The notes beneath the pieces were generated by a model. It saw only the letters and a list, made by a program, of their open reading frames with translations. It was not told the origin of the DNA and made no database searches. From the NCBI GenBank assembly GCA_008933995.1, contig WARS01002853.1, positions 372,001 to 436,000 of the forward strand: a DNA stretch of 64,000 nucleotides, written 5' to 3'. Origin of the DNA: Datnioides undecimradiatus (lineage: Eukaryota > Chordata > Actinopteri > Lobotiformes > Datnioididae). Positions 1 through 12,800 of this stretch are shown here, piece after piece; position 1 is the stretch's first letter; each line of letters opens with the position of its first letter. The position numbers were made by a program, and so were the translations under genes.

Positions 1-2874
1 TTACAAAATAAATAAAACATAACACAACCAGATTTTTCAAGATTTTCTCAGTGGATTTCAGAACTGATTTTCTTTTAGTTAAATCTTTTTTTATGATTGT
101 TATTAAAAAAGGAAGGAAGAGGAGTAGAGGAGAAGAGGAGGACAAATCACAGCACAAAACCCTGGTTAAAACAACTTTCAAAGATATATACATACACACA
201 TGCACATCCCTCCTCACCTACACCTGCTGGAGATATTAAAGTTTAAAAGATTAGAACATCATCCAAATGCCTCAGCAAAACAACAGATTCACAAATTTCA
301 AGTCTATTTTAAAACAGTAGTGAGATGCTACTGCAAGAAGCGTGTAAATTAAGTAACCAGACACGTGAGGTTAAAGTTTAGTACAAAGTCCCCTCTCTGT
401 TACCAAAGTGGAATAAAAACACTGAATAAACACTGAGAGGTCATTTTATTCTAGAAAGACTAAAATCCATTTTATTTTCAGAATGCTGAAGCATTATACT
501 GGCTTTAGATAGCATAGTACAAGGACTGTGCATTGTGTCCACCATCATTGCTCATTCAAAAGGGATCTCTTAAATGGATAAAAAAAAAAAATTGGTATTA
601 ACCAACTGAGAACAGAGTAATGCAGTTACAGGGTCAGAGATATGTGGATTCTAGACAAAAAATCCTTGGAGCTGAGCCAGTTTGAACTGATGGAGTCATG
701 ACTAATGCTCCAAAAGCCACATAAAGTTACAGCCACAGCTAAACCACAGTTCTTGTTTATAACCAAGCAAACAAATGAGACGCAGGATGACACAGATAGA
801 TCCTCACAGATGCTTACAGAATATACAGATTGAATGGAATGCCTAATTTTAGGCCAAGACACACGCTGCGCCTGCTCCAAAAAGAAAATGGTGCACCACT
901 TTCTACCTATTATGGGTTTATAAGCTGAAACGCATGGTTTCATTACTGTAAAGAAAGTACTAAGGACAACTTTTGGGTTGCCAGGTCTAGAAAATTCCCT
1001 CTACTGGTATTCACCATCATGGAACAGAGCATGTGTTTTGTCTTAGCTCTACATTATTAACATTAATAATTGCAGGTGACAATTGACATTCAGGCTAAGA
1101 GAGGGTGAAAGAAATTCCTTTAAAGTTTTAGAGAATATGTAACATATGAGGAATATGGACGCCATGAAACTGAAAATACAGTGCTCAAGATCTCTTCAGC
1201 CACACAAATTAAATAAGAGCTTCCCTAACAGACAGGGCAGATTGCAAAGCTGATAAATTGAGAGTGAAAGGCAGACAAAGCAAAATAGTTGATTAAGTGA
1301 GTTAGGAGCATGGGGAATGGAGTGTGTGGGAGAAGTAATGTAATCAATGGCCACTTGCAACCACCTTGCTTTGCGTAGTTTGTCCAAAGCAGACACAATT
1401 GACTGTTTAGGTATGGATGAAAACACAGGGAACCCTGAAGGAATCCAGATCTGCATTTCATACTAAGAATATTTTGGAATGAATGCTTCATCAATGGATT
1501 GACCTTCTGGTCTTGATGGTGACGTGTGAGAATTAAAGCTATCAAAAAACTGAAACTGGATCCACGTTGTTGTTCTGCATTCATTCCTATGTGGGCCTCC
1601 ACTGCACTGCAGTCTGTGCAATGACGTGTCAATACAATGAGCAGTATTCTAACTAAAGAAATATGCTGTTACAGAAATATGAACATATTTTGACATTGTA
1701 ACCCATGCATAGACAAGAAAATGGCTTTTGAATAGCTGTCCACTGTAGTGACCACTATGCATGAAAGGGTTAAAGCATCTGTGGCTGGAGCATCTCAGGT
1801 ACATTAGAGGTTGCTGTTTAGCAGCTGCCAAAAGTCATTCCAGAAAGGAAAGACAATATTTCCTCTTTGTGAAACAAAACATACATTGCTGGTTAAGACT
1901 GTCAGTATGGAAGTTCAGCCCAGGGTTAAGGGGACTTTGTCTTCACAATAAAAATTTGTGGTTATGGCTGAGAAACGATCATGGGGTTTCCTTTAAAAAA
2001 CAAGGCTGCCTTGGATGCATCAAATAAACAATACTCTCTTGTAGTAAAGCTGTTGTTTGGAAAAGGCTTTTATAATAAGTTCCATTATATCTTCATAAGA
2101 ATCCATCACAAGTTGTAAACAAATACAACAACAAATTTATGGTACATTGCAAAAAGAAAAATGAATATTAAAGCAGTATGGGTGAATCAGGCAGCTGCTC
2201 AACTCACTAATAAGATTCAAACAATAAATGTTAAGAATTGTGGGACACACAAAGTTCATCAGTACATTTCAGGTCAAGGCAGCACTGCGCTGCTAAAACT
2301 GTCCGTAATATCAACAGCATCACAAAGATCATCAGCATATCAAAGACAATACACCCCCTGTACTGTCACAGCTGCGTACTGTTGTCTGTTAAGCTGATTA
2401 GCTAATTTGGTGAATTTTAAATGTTTATCCAGGCCACTCTTTGCAGCAAAGGATGCAGCTCCCTCATTATCATCAAATATGCTAACAAGGATCAAAGGAG
2501 ACTCACCAGGCTCATGCCTCACACAGGGACATGCTCTCTCAGCCTCTTCCGGGGAATTTATCTTCTTTAAATAATTTACATGTATAGAGGTTCAGCTAGA
2601 TTCAATAAGGAAGTGCTACTGTCTTAACAAATGCAGTGGAGAGTCTAAGTTGGTAGAAATCCTGTTTTGTCTGACTCTCCAGCGACTTGTCGAGCAGTTC
2701 TTTGAAGATCCCCTTACTTTCTATTTTCACTTAGCATGCCGTTGTTTGTCTTGAAATAGTAACGTTAATTTACTGCTCTGCACATTTTGCATAACCTCTG
2801 AAAATGTCTTTTTTTGCCATATTTAAATCCAGTGTTTGAAAGGATTAGTAGATAGAAACACTGTTTACGGTGGA
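1..2874. other. Non-coding stretch, nothing recognised
   Basis: AT-rich DNA with only short open frames that lack family motifs, splice context or coding-like composition. Homopolymer A and T tracts are scattered through it, for example near 570-590. I see no repeat family, RNA gene or exon I can support. Confidence 0.6.
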
Positions 2875-3199
2875 AGTGGGGAGCTGTTGACCTCAACTGG
2901 GGATATTGTCGGTGGAAGGAATACTTTGAGGATCTCCTTAATCCCACTGGCACACCTTCCACAGAGGAAGCAGAGACTGGGGACTCGGAGGTTGACTCAT
3001 CCATAACCCAAGCCAAAGTCACCAAGGTAGTTCGGAAGCTCCTCGGTGGCAAAGCACCACGGGTGGATGAGATCCGCCCTGAGTATCTCAACTCCCTGGA
3101 AGTTGTGGGGCTGTCTTGGGTTGACACGCCTCTGTAGCATCACGTGGCGGTCGGGAACAGTGGCTCTGGACTGGGCAACTGGGGTGTGTACACCAGAGG

Positions 3200-3881
3200 G
3201 TGTGCTCCAACTATAGGAGGATCACACTCTTCAGCCTCTCCGGGAAAGTCTATTCCAGGGTACGGAATACCTCAGTACCTCAGATTCAGGAGGAACTATG
3301 CGGTTTTCGCCCGGGTCGTGGAACACTGGACCAGCTCTTCACTCTCTACAGGGTGCTTGAGGGTTCATGGGAATTTGCCCAACCAGTCCACATGTGTTTT
3401 GTGGACTTGGAGAAGGCATTCGACTGTGTCCCTTGTGGTATTCTGTGGGAGGTGCTTCAGGAATTTTACCTTGCTAAGGGCTGTCTGGTCTCTGTACGAC
3501 TGGAGCAGGAGTTTGGTTCGCATTGCCGGCAGTAAGTCAGACCTGTTCCCTGTGCATGTTGGACTCTGGCAGGGCTGCCCTTTGTCACCGGTTCTGTTCA
3601 TTATTTTTATGGACAGAATTTCTAGGCGCAGCCAAGGGCTGGAGGGGGTCTAGTTTGGGGACCACAGGATTTCATCTCTGCTTTTTGTGGATGATGTTGT
3701 CCTGTTGGCTCCCTCAGGTCAGGACCTTCAGCATGTACTGGGGCGGTCTGCAGCTAAGTGTAAAGCAGCGGGAATGAGAATCAGCACCTCCAAGTCTGAG
3801 GCCATGGTCCTCAACTGGAAAAAGGTGGCTTGCCCTCTCCAGGTTGGAGGAGGGTTCCTGTTCCAGTTCGTGATAGGATGA
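3200..3881 (+). pseudogene. Frameshifted reverse transcriptase of the Rex3-like LINE
   Basis: The RT core is spread over three frames: 3200-3535 (fingers and palm, including the FVDLEKAFD aspartate block), about 3500-3653 (VHVGL then GCPLSPVLF) and 3687-3881 (DDVVLL, then GMRISTSKSEAMVL). The usual Ala before the catalytic Asp pair is Val here. It lacks an N-terminal endonuclease and ends prematurely after the thumb. It is a dead copy, typical of 5'-truncated LINE insertions. Confidence 0.8.
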
Positions 3882-4070
3882 GAAGCTCTGTCACCCGGGA
3901 GGAGCTCAAAGTAGAGCCGCTGGTCCTCCACATCGTTGGAGGGACTATGTCTCTTGACTGGCCTCGGGATCCTCCCAGAAGAGCTGGAGGAAGTGTCTGG
4001 GGAGAGGGAAGTCTGGGCATCCCTGCTCAGGCTGCTGCCACCGCCACCCAGTCTGGGATAAGCGGAAGAA

Positions 4071-4089
4071 GATGGATGGATGGATGGAT
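4071..4089 (+). repeat. (GATG)n tail of the LINE
   Basis: Four and a half tandem GATG units immediately follow the last LINE sequence. A simple-repeat tail in place of poly(A) is a family trait of Rex3, and it marks the 3' insertion boundary. Confidence 0.85.
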
Positions 4090-7000
4090 AGAATTATATT
4101 TGCAGGTCCACACTCAAAAGTTATGGTGAATCCACTAAAGTTGAATGTTTCTTTAGTTTATAACAATGCAAGCATTAATACTTTAAACTTAAAGTCTTTG
4201 TAGCCTATTTGTATCCACTGCTCAGGTGAAAATAATGCTCAGATAATACATTTTAACATGCTGGTGCAAATTAACACATTGTCACCAAAGATAGTAGTAG
4301 TATTGCCGACATCATCGTACATGAATTTTTAAAGCTGCAGAGTGATCATCGAGTGGTGCATCTTACACACTCCTCATCCTCTGCCAGGGAAGCTTATTGA
4401 TGCTCTGCATTTTTTATAACCCTTGCTCAATTTATATTCAGTGTGATCTTAATGAAAAACTACAGCTGCATTAAACATTGTTTTCACTGTATACAGCAGG
4501 AGCCACACCACGAGCTCTGCACACGTTCCTCAATTCTCCATAACAATCAATAACATTTGTTTGCAGAATGGCCTAAAAGCAGTACATCGAATATCATGAT
4601 GGCAACTATGTGATTAGTCTTGTTGTGTCTTCATTAAATAGAAGGATTATGATGTAATTAAATCTATGCTGCAATGCTTTTTGTAATACCTCTACCAGAG
4701 AAAATACACAACACAACAAACAAAATGTTAGTCCCTGACCCAGCAGGCCTGGCCAGGATGGCTCCCTGACCTTATTCCATTTTTTTTAAAAATTAAAACC
4801 ATGTTCTTCCATCTAACAATAGTCATATTTCTTTGTGCCTACGCCTAAAAACCCAGACCACAGCATTTCAGAAGAGACATATATAATATTCCCTTGTGGT
4901 AAATTTCAGAGATAATGCTTGCATTGATTTGACATGTCACAAAAATTGAATATTTATTGAAACAAAAAAGCATTTTTTTGAACTTGGAAATGTTATTATT
5001 GTGATTATTAATTCCATGAATATTGTAATCAATTAATTATTATCCATCAGAAATTATTTAAATTAATAATTAGAATTCAGTTTGTACTGCAGTTTCCTCC
5101 TGTCCCTTGGCAAACATATTAAAATAAATAAAAACATGCAGGCCAAGGTAAAATGGTATATGGTCCATGAATCAACCAGTATGCAGTAGAGGTGTAAACG
5201 TGTTAATATCTGTACCAGAACTCATGTTGAAACAGGCAAATGTCATCTTTTCAACCCTAATACAAGGTGCCATCACAGTGTTGTGGAACTGTTTCTGCTG
5301 TTCCTGAACACAGCATAGCCCTGTAACATTCATGTAGGAAGTGCATGCTGGAACTGGAGTTAAATGATGTTACGTGACCGCTTGTTCTATTGAATATGTA
5401 AAGCTGTTCGGCACATTTGCGCACACGGTACTTGTTATATAGATCTCCACCAAGGGGAACAGCTGCTGACAGAAAACAAGGGTTGTTTCAATGTGTCGGT
5501 TTTGCACACGGGGAGGGACAATCACAGGTAAGAATGGGAATCTAATCTGAAGACACATACTGGCGGATGCACAGACATGTCAGTCATGGAGCTGACTTTT
5601 GTCTCTCAGAATAAAGATAAGACAGAGGTATCAGTGTGCTTTCCCAGATTACACACTTAGATTCAAGCACATCCTGAGTATGCAGTATGAAGATGCTTGT
5701 TTCAGTGTGGTTTCCCCTTGTCTGCAATTTAACTGTAGATCACATGAATTAAAATCAGCCGAAGAATGCGTTCTACTCCGTCTCAGCAGGGGAAATAATA
5801 CAGGTGGGCAACATGACTGAGTAAGGGAGAGGACAAACAAATTGTGGTTAAAAATAGCTCAAACCACAGCACAAACAGCGCTTCCAATGAAAGCACGGTA
5901 CGACTAAAGGAGCAGTGGGACTTTGCTGTGTTGCCCTCGGCTGGATGCGCTTTTGGAACATCTGTCACTCACTTGATGGCGTTTTAATTGAACTGCTCAC
6001 ATGCTGGAGAGTAAGTAATGACCAACTTCACGCACATCCAAAACTCGAGTCATTAGTCAAGTGTAAAGAATACCCAGCATGGCCTTACCCTGTTCACATG
6101 AGTTCACTGTGCAAAACTACTGATTTAATGTATAGTTATCAACAAATTGTATGTGTCTGTATTACAAAAAAAATAGAAAGAGAAAGAAAAAATATTGTAA
6201 TCAGTTAAAATACCTAAAAACACTAACACTAACTAATTGCCCAGTCCGCAAAATGGGGACTGTAACTGTGTTCAAAGTCACAGACAGAATGTACCTGTCT
6301 GACTGTGAGACTGGAGTCAGCTGCTGCTGTAGTTTGTTTGTTAATGTTTGTGGTCTGAAATTTCCTCAGTGTGGGATTAATAAAGGAAGGGCTGTGAAGA
6401 GTTAACAAAAAAAAACATAAGGAAGGAGAACAGATGTCCCACTGAAGAGAGGGATGCAATACAAAGATGAGGATGAATCTCAAAAGCTGATAAGAGGACA
6501 TGGAGAAAACTGATTAGGGAGGCTGCAAAGAGGCCAAGAGCAACACTGGAGGAACTACAGGAGTTTCTGGTGTGGTCGATCCTCAATGTGACAGTCTCCT
6601 GTATCCTGCATATCTGGGCTGAGGTAAAAGAAACATCCAAGCTCATCTTAACCATGCCAAATGATGCATTCTCTAACTCAAACCACGTTGGAAAATGTGT
6701 TACAGTCTGAAAAGACAAAAGTTCAAGACTTCAAATAACACCACCATACAACTGACAACAATTGATTCTATTAATCACAGATGTCCCTGAAATGCCTTAT
6801 ATGCAGATTATAGGTAGATGCTGAAAGTGGGCAAAGTGAACACGGTGTAGACTGAACATGAACATAAGCACTGAGGAAAGTACTCACTGAAATTAACTGA
6901 CATGAACAAGAGGGTTTGGGTTAATTGGCTAACACCATAGCACAAAGCCAATACAGCTCATCAAAGGAACACCATACTGACTGTGAATGGTGGTGCTGGT

Positions 7001-9824
7001 AGCAAAGAAGTTGACGCACGTTTGTGTTGGAAATTGGGGAGGGAGGGTCTGGACCGCCCATGTGACCATGAAGAATTTATGCAATACCAGTCGTAATGTA
7101 CAGTTACTCCATATGTGGCACTGCTGACTTTTTTCATTCACGATACATCAAACTTTTAACCATGCACATTTAGAATAAAAAGTAATCAGATGCTGGTTGG
7201 ATTTTAAAACACGTAGCTTCTGTTATTTTATGCTGAAGTGTTCTCCACTGCAACTAAATGCTTACAAGAGATTCACAGGTATACTGAATGATAAATGAGG
7301 CCCATTATTGCTGGAATTCCCTTAAGTTAACACACAAACATGCACTCTCCAACCCCTAGTGCGCGCACACACACACACAAAGTTAGTGTTGTGTGCACAG
7401 GCAGTCAGTCGTCAGGCTCCCTTCATTCCACTGAGGACCTGAGGTGTGCAGTGTTAAAGAAAGTGATGGGTTACCTGCAGAGTACCTGACTGCTCTGCAG
7501 CACTGCTAGTGTGTGTATCGTGCATCTGTGTGTATGTGAGGAAAGGTCCTCCCTACTGACAGTGCAGAACAGGTGGGAGTGTGCCAGCACTGCAGAGGTT
7601 GAATAGATGGTAGCAGGGAGGGGATCGGTCCAACAAAGAAGTGGGAAGCGCTGCAAAGTAAAGCAAAAGGCACAACACCCTTCTGTTTGTTCTATAAAAG
7701 CTTTATCTCCTTCAGTCCTTTTTCCTTTTCCCTGTCTTATTTCTGTCCCATCTTGCTGCTGTCCCCTCCTTCCCTCTTTGCTGCATGTGATGCAGAAGAG
7801 TGATAAGAATAGAGCTCACGGGGCAGTCCAGACCCAGCACTGGTGCTGCATTGGGGTGGTATGCCTAGCCTTTCCTTTGATCACTTCTCTGCTCGTGTGC
7901 AGGGGTCTAAATTAAGTACAACTTTAAGAACTGTTCTCAAGTGCAAAGTTGTACCAGTTGTATTTTACATCTGTATTTTCTTTACATGTCACTTCAATGG
8001 GAACATTTTACAAAGTAGATTTCCCCAGTTTACACACTGTAACTTTTAGCTGCACAGTATAACAGTTCAACATCTGCACAATTTTGTCATGACAAACAGC
8101 TCTGTGCAGTCTATAATTTGAATTCTGAGACATTAATTACAAACATATATGGGCTTCAGGAAAGTTTGCTGTGTTTGTGTGCATGTGTATATACACATAC
8201 ACTTACACATACACATGCACACACTGAGATGCAGTCTGAAAAATGCTTCCAGTTTGTGCTGAAGGAGACTTACTGACATTAATAACACAATTTTGAAAGG
8301 TCTGACAGAAGAGCTCCTTTTAAAGAAAAAGTAATCAATATCTCATCTTCTACTAGCTTTACATTGTACGGAACAAAATCGAAATCTGATTTACCTAAAC
8401 CTAATCAAATCTAAAGCATCATCATAAATCATAAATATAATTCTAAAAGGCACCATTAAATGAATTTAATTTAGCATTTATTTGAAGGAGTTGTTGGTTA
8501 TAAATCCTCTAATCTCTAATATCTATATTATGTTACATGAGTTATGTTTTAGGGTATGCAAAACTGCAACAGTTTTCACAGTGAGGTATGTACTATGGGC
8601 TGCTTTGCACAGCACACTTGTAGTTCTTCAGCCTGTTAACCTGCAAAGACACTTTGGCTAAGGTAAGGCAATTTCATTATTTGACCATGGCCTCAACATT
8701 TACCTAAATGTAAAGTTCTATGAGTGCCAAAACATAACCATAAAAATATGATTTAATATGTATACTGTGACATTTTGCAGACATGCTATTAAAAACTATA
8801 ACTACAACAAGACATAATGATAATAACTGTCATATCTACCACCACTCTTTACCGCTGCAAAGCAGTATGTTTAACATATAAACAGTCTGGCTTTTACACA
8901 AGACCACCATTATTAGATGATTAAAGGTCAGATAGAGAACATTTAGCATTAATTACATAATCAAAAAGCAAATAGCTGTTTACAGCATTAGCTTCCCAGT
9001 TGGATTCAAACAGCTTCTTGAATGAACAACATGGTGTTCTATCAACTGTCTTGTAGTAATGTGGAAATACAATAACTGTCAACTATAAAGATGGCATTTT
9101 TAAGACAACAGACAGGGTTTGCCACAAAGCAGCAGAGTCGCAAAGCAACAGAAGAAGCTGCAAAGATGGTGTAACATGGAGCTGGGCGTGCCGGCCTGGA
9201 GAGTGTGCTGTGTGTTCGCTGTGCGGCAGTAGCTGTGCCATTACTCTTCTATTTTCCAATCTTAGGTAGAGTTCAAAAAACAATGTCACAATGACAGCCC
9301 CGCGTTACTCAGAGGGACCCGGCCGGCCAGCAGCACGCCAAGGACAGATGAGCTCACACACAGCTGCTGACAGTTGATTATATAAGCCTGTTAGATGCAG
9401 ACTCGAAGAAGGGGAATTGATCTATGAGGTATCATTTGTATAATTCATGTAAAGGGGAGCTGAAAGGGCATATGCATATATGTTTGTCTGTATGAATGAA
9501 TCTATCCAAGCATGATTTACTGTTTACATACTTTATATGAGCGTCATGCTGCAGAGGCAGTGGGATGAAATGACACTATGGTTGTATGTGTATATATATG
9601 TATCTTAAAGACATTTATGTCATTGACCTTTCTATGTCCCAGATTCAGAGACACAGGCAGTCCAGTGGGTGTGGATGAGTGCACTGCTTCATGTTAACAC
9701 AGTGGGCGCTGTATGAGGGATATACACGTTGCTGAAACACCAATTAGAGGCCAGTATTCCACTTAATACTACAGAATGTGCTACAGCTCAGAGGGTGCAA
9801 ACATCAGTGTTACACCAGTCAGTG
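4090..9824. other. Non-coding stretch with simple repeats
   Basis: No exon or element family recognised. A CA run lies at 7365-7379, and a mixed TG/TA/CA purine-pyrimidine tract at about 8177-8222. A GC-richer patch at about 9180-9350 contains the palindromic core GGCCGGCC but shows no exon structure. All open frames are short and unconvincing. Confidence 0.55.
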
Positions 9825-9869
9825 TGAAACATTATGTCAGTGTACAGTGTCCACTGACATAATGTTTCA
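9825..9869. repeat. Perfect 18-bp inverted repeat (hairpin)
   Basis: The arms 9825-9842 and 9852-9869 are exact reverse complements over 18 bases. They are separated by a 9-nt spacer, and the flanks do not continue the pairing. A transcript from either strand could fold into a small stem-loop. The stem is shorter than a typical pre-miRNA, so a microRNA is not claimed; a remnant of a palindromic or MITE-like sequence is equally possible. Confidence 0.8.
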
Positions 9870-12800
9870 AATGATCATTTTCAACTCTTGCGCATTCGAA
9901 CTTAAGGTGTTGGGGCTAAAGCCACTCCCAGGAGATACAGGAGAGCGATTCAGGTTATTTGTCTGAGCTAAAAGTTCTGGTTTATTCCACATTAGTATAG
10001 TTCTCATGTGGTCAGCCAGGAACACAAACAGTGAGACGATCAGAAATCATTAGTGGATCCGGTAGGTTAGAGACAAGCTAACAGTGTATTCAGATGATGT
10101 CAACCATGTCACTTAAAAACAGAATCCGTAATAATCACCCATAGGAGAGGAAGACTATGAGCACGCAGCTCTGGTAGGTACAGTAGGTCAAAGCCGAACC
10201 AGGAAATAGAGTTGTAAACTGTGACATTTACAACAGATGGTTCAGGTAATAACTGTGCCCTTCACCTTCGGTACTTCTTCCAAAAGAGTCGGACCAACCT
10301 GGAGGTGTGTTTCCAATCTGTCTGATCATCTGACTGCTCGTGTTTCTGACCTACAGAACAGTTGAACCCATAGTAACAACATATAAAAACACACTGTCAC
10401 ATCGGTGCAGACAGGAGACAGGAAAACAATAGGCAAGGCACGCAATAGAGAGACAAACTGAGACTGATTGTAGAGAAACTCAATATAATGACAGACACAG
10501 AGACAAAGAAGAAGAGAAGCAACATAAGTTTAATGAGGAGCAGTTAAACCACAGTCAACAAGCTGCTTGCATGTTCATTTCCAAACCTTTAGCACCAAGT
10601 GAAAGCCTGATTTGGTGATTCTCTAGACGAGTATCACTGATATTCACGGATTATTTGGGAGGTGGTTGCGCTGGATCTGTTTCTCCATTCATTGTGTTGG
10701 ACATTCAGCTGGCTCTCCAGGATATTCTCACAGGTACAACTGCCTCAAAAAAGGTTCATCGATATTCATTTTAACCAGTTAGTTCTTGGCAAATTTGAGA
10801 CAGAACACTGTTGCATTAAAGTGCTGCAAAGTACAACTTGTAATAAGATATTAGTACGATATATCTGATTAAAACGTCCTCAAGAAAAACAGGTTTTGAC
10901 ATTTGGACACAGATTTTGGAGACCTGCACAGTGTGACCTGCAGCTCTCTTACCGCTTGTTACTGGCATATAGAAAAGGTCACTAACACTGCTGGGAAAAC
11001 CATTAGCTCTGTCTTGAGGCAGGCTGCATGACCTTAGGCCATCACTGCTGGCAGATACCCATTCTTGGTCAAATCAGTCACCACTTCAGCTCATTCACAA
11101 CTGGAAAATCTGATTACTGGGCTCTGAGGCGACCACTGAACATTAAATCTTTCCTGTATTCTTGTGATCTGCTCTATTTTCTGCATCTTTTTTTCCTGTA
11201 TAACTGTTTTTTTCACTGCACAGTGAAATTTCAGGCCAGCTAGCCAATTAATTACCAGTTCTATCACTGCAGCCAGCATTACTGTTGATTTGTTTGAGAG
11301 CGCCTCTGGGACACACTGATGGATAAGCCCACATGTGTGTTTTGGGGGGAAATTGTATTGTTGTTTTTTTTGTATTTATTACCCTCTGTATGCTGAATCC
11401 ACACATTTCGCTCCATGACTAAGGCTAAGGAAGGCACGAAAGAAGCACTGATGATCAAGGTTGTGCAACAGCTGTCAGTTAGTTTCTCTTTGGATGGGAT
11501 TACAGCTCCTGAAGAGAAAAAAATACCTTGAGGGGAATATTAAGTTAAATGATCAAAACGTGTGAATGCAATTTGAGATAAGACAACAGGAACCTTTCAA
11601 ATGTGTTCTGGATTGAGTTGAACACGCTAAATAGATGTTTACTATGACACGCATTTGAAACAGCCAGCTACAATACAACATGTCAACTGATGAAACTAAT
11701 AAGAATCAAAGCTTATTCTGAAAGTGTCTCTCCGTTTCACACTAAGCACCTCAAAGTATGTCAGTGATGATTTGTTGTCTTTGATCTTGCTGCTTTTCGC
11801 CGGCACGATCCCAACTACTGCACTAACCGAACACTCACTGCATTTGCTGTAGTGTCAGGCCGGAGACATACTTTATAGCCACATGCACGCCCTGACACCT
11901 GGCTTGTAAGCATAATTGTTCAGTTGCTTGCTGTTGCTGCACGTGTATTACAGGAGGATGCCACTTGATGGCGCACAAGAGAAAACGGACCGCATTAAGT
12001 GTAAAAATAAACACGGTGACACTCGAGGTCACTGTTCTGTTAATTCTGTAAATACAGCAGGAAAAGCGACAGATGTGTCGTTATTGGTTATATGTAAAGC
12101 CCGTGCATTAAGCGCACAGTGACAATGGCGGGTACGTTTCTGTCTTTCTGCCAGATTCTTCAAATGTCCACCACACACACATACAACTGTTGTGTGTGCG
12201 CCTGTCAGTTCAGCAAAGTAGCTCGCTGTAACCTCTCCACTGACATCTGCCATCATCCCTCTACTGCCCTGCACTGCTGCTGCTGTTAATGTGCACACTG
12301 CATCTTGTGTATGTTTTGCATTCATTTCTGAGGACACACACAGCCGACAGGATACATAGCATAGCATTCATCATGCACGCGCATATTTAACAGCAAGTAT
12401 ATTGCCAGCCTTAGTGAACACAGTTCCGCCTCTAATCCTCTAATCAAGGCCAGATTATATGACACCTGTTAGCTTTGTTCTCCGTCCTGCTCATGCTGCA
12501 CAACTGCACAAGATGCACAAAGGTGAAATGCTCTAAAGGAAGGAGAACAAGGACATATAAACACTGCTACATCACTGAAGAGGCTGGCTGCAGGCTGAGA
12601 ATTAGAAAAGATCGGAAAAGATCGAGCTCAAGTGTCAGAGCAGAGGGTACCAATCAACGCACCTTCCTACAGTTAACTACCAGGCATGGCGTTACAGGTG
12701 CCTGCTGAACAACAGCAGGGGTCATCACACAAAGCACCTTATTATCTCCTTTTATGTGGCAGTCTTACAAAAATGAGAAATGTGAAATGAGGGCAAGACA

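Larger units (their letters stand above)
2875..4089 (+). mobile_element. 5'-truncated, broken Rex3-like (RTE clade) LINE
   Basis: A non-LTR retrotransposon fragment whose intact form encodes endonuclease plus reverse transcriptase and copies itself by target-primed reverse transcription. Conceptual translation gives, in order, the pre-RT linker (about 2890-3130), RT blocks including CGFRPGRGTLDQL and FVDLEKAFD (3290-3430), GCPLSPVLFIIFMDRISRRS (3570-3635) and FVDDVVLLAPS (3680-3715, catalytic Asp pair kept). The segment after QVGG jumps straight to the distal coding end, so an internal deletion lies near 3870-3890. The reading frame changes at least three times, so no functional protein is possible. 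The 3' end is a short (GATG)n tail at 4071-4089, the tail type reported for fish Rex3. The endonuclease domain is absent, as expected after 5' truncation. Rex3 is recalled from motifs and tail; another RTE element is the alternative. Confidence 0.8.

Noticed and set aside
12029-12367. 112-codon minus-strand open frame
   Set aside because: Composition and motifs are not protein-like, there is no splice or promoter context, and length alone is expected by chance in 64 kb.
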